The notes under the pieces: generated by a model | The model's database searches: none | What the model saw: the letters and a program-made list of their open reading frames with translations, nothing else | What the model was told of the DNA's origin: nothing | Source: Odontesthes bonariensis | Lineage: Eukaryota; Chordata; Actinopteri; Atheriniformes; Atherinopsidae | NCBI RefSeq assembly: GCF_027942865.1 | Contig: NC_134523.1 | Span: 268,616-332,615 of the forward strand | Reading direction: 5' to 3' | Length of the DNA stretch: 64,000 bases | Made by a program: the position numbers and the translations under genes | Shown: positions 55,862-64,000 of the stretch, piece after piece | Layout of the letters: every line of letters begins with the position of its first letter | Numbering within the stretch: position 1 is the first letter of the stretch

Positions 55862-58140
55862 GGCTGTGTTCCAAACCGCCTACTTCTCCTACTAACTTTA
55901 ACTTTTTTTAAGTTCCCGGATGCATACTAGATTCTCCTAAATGTTGGGTATGCATCATGAGGTTACTACTCATACTCAAACTACCCAAGATGCAACGTAA
56001 TGTGATGTCGCCGATCGTCATTTCCTGTCAAAACGGCAGTTTCAAGCTAGCTACAACAAGGGTAGGTTCACTTCCTGTTCAGTTACTGATGATCTGTTCC
56101 CGGTTAGCATCACTGATGATCTGTTCCCGGTTAGCATCACTGATGATCTGTTCCCGGTTAGCATCACTGATGATCCGTTCCCGGTTAGCATCACTGATGA
56201 TCCGTTCCCGGTTAGCATCACTGATGATCCGTTCCCGGTTAGCATCACTGATGATCCGTTCCCGGTTAGCATCACTGATGATCCGTTCCCGGTTAGCATC
56301 ACTGATCTGTTCCCGGTTAGCATCACTGATCTGTTCCCGGTTAGCATCACTGATGATCCGTTCCCGGTTAGCATCACTGATGATCCGTTCCCGGTTAGCA
56401 TCACTGATCTGTTCCCGGTTAGCATCACTGATCTGTTCCCGGTTAGCATCACTGATGATCCGTTCCCGGTTAGCATCACTGATGATCCGTTCCCGGTTAG
56501 CATCCCTGATGATCCATTCCCGGTTAGCATCACTGACGATCCGTTCCCGGTTAGCATCACTGACGATCCGTTCCCGGTTAGCATCACTGATGATCCGTTC
56601 CCGGTTAGCATCACTGATGATCTGTTCCTGTTAGCATCACTGATGATCTGTTCCGGTTAGCATCACTGATGATCCGTTCCCGGTTAGCATCACTGATGAT
56701 CTGTTCCCGGTTAGCATCACTGATGATCTGTTCCTGTTAGCATCACTGATGATCTGTTCCGGTTAGCATCACTGATGATCCGTTCCCGGTTAGCATCACT
56801 GATGATCCGTTCCCGGTAAGCATCACTGATCTGTTCCCGGTTAGCATCACTGATGATCCGTTCCCGGTTAGCATCACTGATGATCCGTTCCCGGTTAACA
56901 TCACTGATCTCTTCCTGGTTAGCATCACTGATGATCTCTTCCTGGTTAGCATCACTGATGATCCGTTCCCGGTTAGCATCACTGATCTGTTCCCGGTTAG
57001 CATCACTGATGATCCGTTCCCGGTTAGCATCACTGATGATCCGTTCCCGGTTAGCATCACTGATGATCCGTTCCCGGTTAACATCACTGATCTCTTCCTG
57101 GTTAGCATCACTGATGATCCGTTCCCGGTTAGCATCACTGATCTGTTCCCGGTTAGCATCACTGATGATCCGTTCCTGGTTAGCATCACTGATGATCCGT
57201 TCCCGGTTAGCATCACTGATCTGTTCCCGGTTAGCATCACTGATGATCCGTTCCCGGTTAGCATCACTGATGATCCGTTCCCGGTTAGCATCACTGATGA
57301 TCCGTTCCCGGTTAGCATCACTGATGATCCGTTCCCGGTTAGCATCCCTGATGATCTGTTCCTGTTAGCATCACTGATGATCTGTTCCGGTTAGCATCAC
57401 TGATGATCTGTTCCCGGTTAGCATCACTGATGATCTGTTCCTGTTAGCATCACTGATGATCTGTTCCGGTTAGCATCACTGATGATCCGTTCCCGGTTAG
57501 CATCACTGATGATCCGTTCCCGGTAAGCATCACTGATCTGTTCCCGGTTAGCATCACTGATGATCCGTTCCCGGTTAGCATCACTGATGATCCGTTCCCG
57601 GTTAACATCACTGATCTCTTCCTGGTTAGCATCACTGATGATCTCTTCCTGGTTAGCATCACTGATGATCCGTTCCCGGTTAGCATCACTGATCTGTTCC
57701 CGGTTAGCATCACTGATGATCCGTTCCCGGTTAGCATCACTGATGATCCGTTCCCGGTTAGCATCACTGATGATCCGTTCCCGGTTAACATCACTGATCT
57801 CTTCCTGGTTAGCATCACTGATGATCCGTTCCCGGTTAGCATCACTGATCTGTTCCCGGTTAGCATCACTGATGATCCGTTCCTGGTTAGCATCACTGAT
57901 GATCCGTTCCCGGTTAGCATCACTGATCTGTTCCCGGTTAGCATCACTGATGATCCGTTCCCGGTTAGCATCACTGATGATCCGTTCCCGGTTAGCATCA
58001 CTGATGATCCGTTCCCGGTTAGCATCACTGATGATCCGTTCCCGGTTAGCATCACTGATGATCCGTTCCCGGTTAACATCACTGATCTCTTCCTGGTTAG
58101 CATCACTGATGATCTCTTCCTGGTTAGCATCAGTTGTCAT
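55862..58140. mobile_element. TIR element (copy 3) carrying a 27/24-bp array
   Basis: From GGCTGTGTTCCAAACCGCC the sequence matches, in reverse, the unique end of the element at 33274-36501 for about 210 bp (GCATACTAGATTCTC, GTTGGGTATGCATCATGAGG, TTTCAAGCTAGCTACAAC). It then enters the tandem array. No right-hand inverted repeat was found after the array, so the copy is truncated or its end is lost. It lies in the first intron of thrap3. Confidence 0.7.
56078..58132. repeat. 2-kb array of 27/24-bp units
   Basis: Units GTTAGCATCACTGATGATCCGTTCCCG (27 bp) and a 24-bp form lacking GAT. Both lengths are multiples of three, so frames stay open on both strands. Marker variants (GGTAAGC at 56815 and 57522; paired CTCTTCCTGG units) show a block of about 0.7 kb duplicated in tandem. 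Confidence 0.96.
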
Positions 58141-58199
58141 GGTGTTGGTTCGATTGGACGAAGTACGAATCCAGATTAAAATTAAATAAACTGCTTTAG

Positions 58200-59035
58200 T
58201 TGAACCATCTGAAAATTGTTCATTATTTCACTAAACAAAAAGAGCTTAAAGAAATCTACCTCCAACACTTTTGATAACACAAAGAGAGCAGGAATATGAG
58301 CAGCTTATTCATGGAGCTACTTCTGTATTTATTTATTTAGAGTCATTGTCCTGCAGCTGCTGGACACCAAAGGAGCTTTTCTTTGTCTAAATGACTTTAA
58401 ATGAAACCACCAGGCATTGTTCCATTTCTATCAGCCTGAAGCGAGCAGCTGGTGCCGTGGAGCTCCAGCTTTCTGTCGTGGACAACTGTTGCTACGGGCC
58501 GAACAACAGGCACCCACCCAGGCTCCCTCTGCCAGCCCAAAACTGAAGCCGACGCCACTTCAGAGCTATTCGGACCCTCTGAGCCAATCCAAGTGACAGA
58601 GGGTCCTCACCGATCTTTCATCCTTCAGAAAAGCTCTGCGCCCGGTTCTCAGGTTTCTGAACCTCTGACGGAACATCCCAAACAGTCCCGAATAATCTGC
58701 GAAAGGCACGAAAGGCTTTCTGTCTGCTGTGGATACAAACAGTTTTAAGATGACTTTTATCCGACTTTTACGTCTTTTTCTGTTTTCTGTTCGTTGCTAT
58801 AAAACTCTAAATCACAAATTTCCACTAAATATTCTTTCAAAAAACGTGTTTTTCTTTGCATTTAACCTTTGAAACTCACACGTTGCCTCAGTCTTCTGTC
58901 GTCATTCATTTATTTAAATGTCCACACTAACCTGGTGGAGGGTGGGATCCAGAGAAGGGTGGAGGTAAGTAAGGTGGAGGGAATATTGATAAAAACATCC
59001 CAACTGAGAGTTACAGTTAAAGAAAAGGACTGAAC
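58200..59035. other. thrap3 intron 1 sequence, no feature recognised
   Basis: A 98-codon frame at 58452-58748 has no recognisable domain and is not called. Confidence 0.45.
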
Positions 59036-59066
59036 CCAACACCGAGGCTCAATCAGACCAGAGCAG

Positions 59067-59262
59067 AACTACAGACCGAGGTACAGAACTACAGACCGAG
59101 GTACAGAACAACAGACCGAGGTACAGAACTACAGACCGAGGTACAGAACAACAGACCGAGGTACAGAACTACAGACCGAGGTACAGAACTACAGATTGAG
59201 GTACAGAACTACAGACCGAGGTACAGAACTACAGACCGAGGTACAGAACTACAGACCGAGGT
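59067..59262. repeat. 20-bp minisatellite
   Basis: About ten units of ACAGACCGAGGTACAGAACT (or AACA), in thrap3 intron 1. Confidence 0.94.
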
Positions 59263-59341
59263 TTTTCTCTTTGGTGCCGGCTTATCTGGGTCCTCCTGCT
59301 CAGTGTGACGGTACAGGAGCACGGCCCGATCCCCCCGCAGA

Positions 59342-59404
59342 GCTCAGACATAAACTCAGACATAAACTCAGACATAAACTCAGACATAAACTCAGACATA
59401 AACA
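59342..59404. repeat. 12-bp tandem repeat
   Basis: Five units of TCAGACATAAAC. Confidence 0.92.
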
Positions 59405-59986
59405 GACCTTCCCGGCCTTGACTCCTATCACAGATCACACAATGTGAGCTCTGACACTGAGCTGCTTTCAGCTTCTGGGTAAAGCTGGTTGGGATGTTTG
59501 CCAGATATCCAACTCTCATTCAGGTGCATCATTCCCCATGTGTGCACCTGGGGGGGGCAGATGGACGGAACACACCTGTCCCGGCCTGCTCCTGCTCTCT
59601 GTGCTCCAGAAAACCTCATGGAAACATCATGGAAGCAGCAACAAGTGTCCCACCTGCAGCCGCATTCACCCAGCACACCAACTGTTGCACCTCAGACACA
59701 AACTTAACCAATAAATCCGAACTGGCTTTAACTCGATCATTATCTTTAGCAAACACTCTTTTACTTTCCCGCTTTCAGGTGTCGTAAATCATTCTGTGTC
59801 AGTAAACCCGAAGAATCCCTTTGAAATAAATCATGACAGATTACATGTTCCAATGCGAGGCTTAACGCTGCAGCCGGAACTTGAGCCCAGTAAAAACCGA
59901 TCACATGTATCGATAAAGCTCATTGTTTTCACGTTAATTACACGCTAACTACCTGTTTGCGTAGCTACGGAGGGGAACCGGGTTAC

Positions 59987-60420
59987 CTCCTGTCGTCTGG
60001 TGGTGGGGCTCCGTCTGTAGGAGTAGATGTTCGGGGCAGCGGCTGAAGCTTGGAGGCCGAGCAACCTGCTTTCTGTCGCCTCCTTCCTGGTTCCTCTGCG
60101 CCGAAACCTGCGGATTTTAGCAGCCTAGCTAGTTAGCAGCCTTAGCTAGTTAGCAGCCTTGGCTAGTTAGCATCGGCTCCGATAACAGCCTGCTGGATAA
60201 AATCCGGCGCGCCGCGCCTTCACAGAGCCAGAGTGTTCCACGGCTGGGTCATGACACTTCAGACACACATCTTCCGACGCCCCAATGTAATGTTTAACCT
60301 GTACAAAAATAATACGTTTTAGACGCGGCGACGATAAACGCCTGCTAAAGATCAAGCTCTCGCTAACGAACGCTAACGGACGGTTCGTTTAAATCACGCG
60401 AGACTTTGTGTGAGACCAAG
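59987..60420 (-). promoter_or_regulatory. thrap3: thrap3 non-coding first exon and promoter region
   Basis: On the minus strand a donor (CAGGAG|GTAACC at 59987/59986) closes a GC-rich segment that begins near 60120. The coding exon 55718-55597 is preceded by a possible acceptor (TTTTTAAG before 55751) and only about 33 bp of leader, so an upstream exon is needed. CpGs are frequent up to about 60420 (GGCGCGCCGCGCC, GCGGCGACGATAAACG). A 17-bp repeat, TTAGCTAGTTAGCAGCC, occurs three times at 60117-60172 just upstream. The start site is inferred. Confidence 0.55.
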
Positions 60421-60498
60421 CGTGAACGTGAGGAGGCACCGAACAGCTCCAGTGGGACAGCGGGGAACCTATGGCGGGGACAGTCAGAAAGGTGTCAG

Positions 60499-61172
60499 CT
60501 GGGGTTGCCAAGTCCTTGAAAAAAAAAATAAGGGACACCTCATTGGCAGGAACGGCCGACCCGATTGCCTTCACCCTTCCTGGCGTGGTGATTTTTTTTT
60601 TTTTTGGCTCTTTTTTTGTAAGTGAAATGATTTTTTAACTATTTGACTCGAACCTGAATTGAATTAAATGCATATTTTTGAGTGATATAAACCCATGGAA
60701 AACAAATGTTTAACCAGAAATGTACTTTATTACAAAATAAACTGAATAAAATAAATATCTTTCTTAAACAGAAATCTGTCTTAAACTTAAAACTGTATAA
60801 ATTATATAAAACAATAGATAGACAATAACAGACTTGTAAACTTGTAAACATATTTAAAAATAGAACTTATGAACTTAATGCACAACTCAACGCTACTTGA
60901 TGAGCGGGATTCCGTATTGTCGTACTCCTTTATGAATGTGCTGTCAGCTCATTGGTCACAGAGCAGCAGAGGGCCAGGGAGCAGGTTTACCTTACATTTT
61001 CATATAAAGCGCCGTGTTATTCATTTATTCCACTGACATTTTATGGACTTTTTTTGATTCTCACGATAATACGGGACAAAGTGCGTCCCTTTTCAGCTCA
61101 ATACATTTGAGCGTACATTTGTTTCTAAATACGGGATGATTCTGTTTTTGCAGGGACGGTTGGCAACCCTAG
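60499..61172. mobile_element. TIR transposon immediately upstream of the thrap3 promoter
   Basis: CTGGGGTTGCCAA at the left and TTGGCAACCCTAG at the right are inverted repeats, with the direct repeat TGTCAG on each side (60493-60498, 61173-61178). The interior is A/T-rich and non-coding; ATACGGGA/GGGAC motifs near both ends resemble those of a common fish hAT-like MITE. Confidence 0.75.
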
Positions 61173-61282
61173 TGTCAGGGGTTATATTAGGTATTAAATC
61201 AGCAGGAAGCAGCAGATTTTTAGACAAACTGGAGCGTGTTGCATGGAAATAATCAGATTTGAGTTTGGTTTGAGTTTATTCA

Positions 61283-62143
61283 ACCCCTTCAGACCTGCTT
61301 TTTGGCTGATCACTCCTCTCCAACATAAAAACAAAGTGCAAAAAACACATTTTTGATAACTCATGTTTTTAATAGTATTTTTTCATGTCCACTCCAATGG
61401 AGGCCACAACAAAAATGGGCGTAAAATGTTATAAAAACATAAGGAACATAATGCTGAGTTTTTCCACATAGTAACCAATCAGGTATGACCTAAACATCTG
61501 GAACTGGATGTTTGCATGGTTCTGAGTCTGTGCACAGTTTTTAACGTGCACGTGAACTTGATGGTGTGTCACAGCGTGGGCAGGGAACAGCAGTGAGGTC
61601 ATCACCAGGAAAACCCGGAGCCTGCAAGAAGATACAGAAATGATGCAATCTGAACATGCATATGATCACAACAGATGTGTGACTGCAGATAAGATTACCT
61701 GGAAAATCTGTTTTTCCCTTAGTAAACTGTATGAAAATGAAAAACTTACAGGTATGTTGTTTCTTTATATACTGACACTAAACATGTGAGTGTTAGCTGA
61801 ACCCGCCCAACTCCTATGAATTAATGATATGATATATATTCAAAATAACTTCAAATATTATCACTTGTAACTGTTACAATTATACTGAGAGCAAATTTAT
61901 TTGGCCAGCACGAACATAAATTGATATTTTTGATTGAAAATGGGCCCTTACTCTTCCCTCTCTGCTCGTCTGGTCTGATGTCCGTCACTCTCTCAGAGCT
62001 CAATGTCATGAAATGATGGTGATTGGATAATCAGGATCCAGTCAGTAACATGCACTGCTGGCATCATTAAATTACAGAGTATTTATTGGTTTAGAGACAG
62101 AAATATGTCATGTCCGTTCCAGTGGACGCAGGGTCTGAAGGTG
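61283..62143. mobile_element. Possible piggyBac-like non-autonomous element
   Basis: The ends AACCCCTTCAGACCTGC and GGGTCTGAAGGTGTT are imperfect inverted repeats followed inward by TGTCCACTCCAATGG and CGTTCCAGTGGAC. The right side abuts TTAA (62144-62147), the left TTCA. The interior is A/T-rich with no transposase. Confidence 0.45.
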
Positions 62144-62279
62144 TTAAACTAACCGCGTGTTCCAGCTGTGTCCGATCTGCTGGCTGGGTCATGCTGCACC
62201 TGTCGAGGTGCCACGTATTGACGAGGAAAAAAGACCCCAACACTGGACCCCTGTCTGTTCCCTCATGTGATTCCCACTT

Positions 62280-62627
62280 TGATTTTTTTTTTAAAAGAGA
62301 GATGATTGAGAAGTTGCTTCTTTTTAAAAAATTGACTCACTTTCAGCTCCCCCCCTTTTTTTTTTAAATTTGTTTTAAAATCCATGTATTTTTTTAAATT
62401 ATTATTGTTGTTATTTTCTATTTGTCTATTTATTTTAGAGTGTCTGGGCCACATGGGTGGTGGTATGTTTGATGTTTTGTATTAGGGTGATTTGTCTTGT
62501 TATTATCTGTCTATAGTTGAGACAGATATTTGTACATATATCTTGAGTCCTGTTATTTTGTTATTAATGGGATGTTTGTTGTTTGAATACAAAAATCAAT
62601 AAAAACACTTTGATTAAAAAAAAAACC
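62280..62627 (+). mobile_element. Possible LINE 3' UTR with poly(A)
   Basis: A non-coding stretch ends CAATAAAAACACTTTGATTAAAAAAAAAA, which looks like a polyadenylated retroposon end (L1-like). There is no coding part to confirm it. Confidence 0.35.
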
Positions 62628-62744
62628 TACAGTACAACATCCATCCCTCTGGTTTCTAAACCTGCTGAATCCAACTCAGGGATTATTAACCCTTTGGCTG
62701 GGAGGAAGCCGGAGAGCATCCCTGAATAAATAAAGCCTTCAGTC

Positions 62745-63095
62745 ATCACTAAACATGGAGAAGCAGCATTTAGCTGTTATGCTGCAAACAAGTGGAACAA
62801 ACTGCCAGTGGAGATTAAACTTTCACCAAATGGAGACATTTTTAAATCCAGGTTAAAAACATTTCTGTTCTCATGTGTCTATGCATGAAATCTGCACGCT
62901 ATCTTTGAACTTATCTGGACTGTTGCTGGTTTTTAAATTCATTTAAATGATTTTATTTGTTTCTCTTTATATTCTTTTATATATTTTAATGCTTCTTCCA
63001 CTCCCTGCTGCAATGCTTTTATTTTATGTAAAGCACTTTGAATTGTTCTGTACATGAAATGTGCTATATAAATACATTTGATTTGATTTGATCAC
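62745..63095 (+). mobile_element. Rex1/L2-like LINE 3' end, second copy
   Basis: Nearly identical to 48985-49335: same coding end ([20 protein letters not shown]) and tail GCACTTTGAATTGTTCTGTACATGAAATGTGCTATATAAATA followed by (ATTTG)n. It is 5'-truncated within the RT C-terminus. Confidence 0.78.
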
Positions 63096-63574
63096 GCTCC
63101 CTTGTTTCTAATCTTCTCCTCCTGATGACAAACACCTCGGATCAAAGCAGGCCTTCAGCCCGGATTGTCACACCTCAGCTGGGACCGCTCATCCCTCGTC
63201 GACCTTCCACAGAGACATGCGAAGCCTTCCCGCTCTGCCAGCTTCCTCCGCAGCACAGGTGGACGGGCCGAGGTTAAAATTAACCCCTGACAAATACGAG
63301 CTGTTTATGGAGGACGGCTAAGCGGTGAGCTCATGAGATTCATGTCAAATAAAGTCCGACGACAGCAACTGATGAGAGCTCGCGTTACTCCTGGAGCTTC
63401 TGAGTCATTTCTCCAAAAAGGGATGTTTTCACGGCAGTGTTTCTGACTCTTTCCTTTCCATTTTACCTCCTTAAACTACAACAGCTCACTTTAAAGCTTC
63501 CTCTCTGTTCTCCTACATCTGATCTGAAGCTAAATCCTTCTGGAGCTGGGACAGACTCTAAAACTAGGTCTGGG

Positions 63575-64000
63575 CGAGTTAACTCGTTATTATCGCGTCA
63601 ACTCGTTAATTATTTAAGGCCGATAAATATTTTATCGTGCAGTTTTTATTTATTTATTTAAATAATGGAAAGTTCAGAGAAACAGGAAGCAGGGGGCAGA
63701 GAGAGGGGGAACAACACGCAGTACAGGGCCGTCCAATGTGGAATTCAACCCACTACGCCACGGACCACCCCTGGTTTATTATTTTTTCTTATTATTGTAA
63801 AAGTCTGTCGCTCACAGGCTTTTATTCTGTAAAAGTCTGTTGCTCACAGGCTTTTATTTTGTAAAAGTCTGTTGCTCACAGGCTTTTATTCTGTAAAAGT
63901 CTGTTGCTCACAGGCTTTTATTTTGTAAAAGTCTGCTGCTGTCTGCTGTGGAACAGGAAAAGAAAGTAATCGGCGGATCCACCAAACATGGAGAAGGGTA
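63575..64000 (+). mobile_element. 5' end of a hAT element running off the window
   Basis: GTCTGGGCGAGTTAACTCGTTATTATCGCGT and TATTTTATCGTGCAG are typical of the 5' end of a vertebrate hAT group. ATGGAGAAGGG at 63988 sits where the transposase would start. A 32-bp tandem repeat lies in its leader. The transposase body is beyond the window, so intactness is unknown. Confidence 0.5.
63796..63940. repeat. 32-bp tandem repeat in the hAT leader
   Basis: Four to five units of TGTAAAAGTCTGTTGCTCAC plus AGGCTTTTATTC. Confidence 0.92.

Noticed and set aside
56051-58189. Frames of 157-238 codons on both strands
   Set aside because: Units of 27 and 24 bp are multiples of three and contain no stops; simultaneous opening on both strands shows these are repeat by-products.

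Overview
The window is vertebrate, almost certainly ray-finned fish, nuclear DNA. It carries spliced genes with GT-AG introns, a fish-type TRIM16-like gene, a tRNA-derived SINE, L2/CR1-type LINE tails, and DIRS, Harbinger, ISL2EU, hAT and piggyBac-like elements. Tandem repeats are very abundant. Nothing is prokaryotic, and there are no operons, ribosome binding sites or CRISPR arrays.

Host genes: three conserved genes form a recognisable block, lsm10 (+, about 14.5-19.1 kb), eva1b (+, coding 36.7-38.3 kb) and thrap3 (-, about 60.1-40.9 kb). This matches the human 1p34.3 order THRAP3-EVA1B-LSM10 read in reverse. The human neighbours STK40 and SH3D21 are not visible in between. Splice sites placed by eye give intact frames: LSM10 of 137 residues, EVA1B of 158 residues in two coding exons, and THRAP3 of 890 residues in ten coding exons whose summed length is divisible by three. 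LSM10 acts in the U7 snRNP and THRAP3 in transcription and mRNA processing. EVA1B is a small single-pass membrane protein. They are neighbours by synteny, not a pathway.

Layout. 0-5.8 kb: a nearly complete DIRS-type tyrosine-recombinase retrotransposon with three open frames, inserted in a Harbinger-like element. 5.8-10 kb: a patchwork of DNA transposon pieces, a SINE and two unidentified candidate coding loci. 11.1-13.3 kb: a TRIM16-like gene broken by a frameshift and by a 207-bp hairpin element. 14.4-19.2 kb: lsm10, whose intron holds an ISL2EU-like transposon (accessory-gene exon and THAP exon facing each other) with a hAT element inside it. 20.6-21.3 kb: a piggyBac-like element carrying a GGAAA repeat. 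22.2-29.3 kb: a 7.1-kb tandem array of a 16-bp unit with higher-order duplications. 29.6-38.7 kb: eva1b, whose first intron holds a second Harbinger-like element and a 2.6-kb heptamer array. 40.9-60.4 kb: thrap3, whose last intron is almost wholly a 3.4-kb inverted counterpart of that heptamer array; other introns hold hAT, LINE and TIR elements and a 2-kb array of 27/24-bp units. 60.5-64 kb: intergenic TEs ending in the 5' part of a hAT element.

The main unusual theme is that one small TIR transposon family appears three times (33.3, 42.2 and 55.9 kb) and each copy holds a very large tandem expansion. Two copies carry the same heptamer in opposite orientation on either side of the eva1b coding exons. 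Long open frames inside these arrays are by-products of unit length and composition, not genes.
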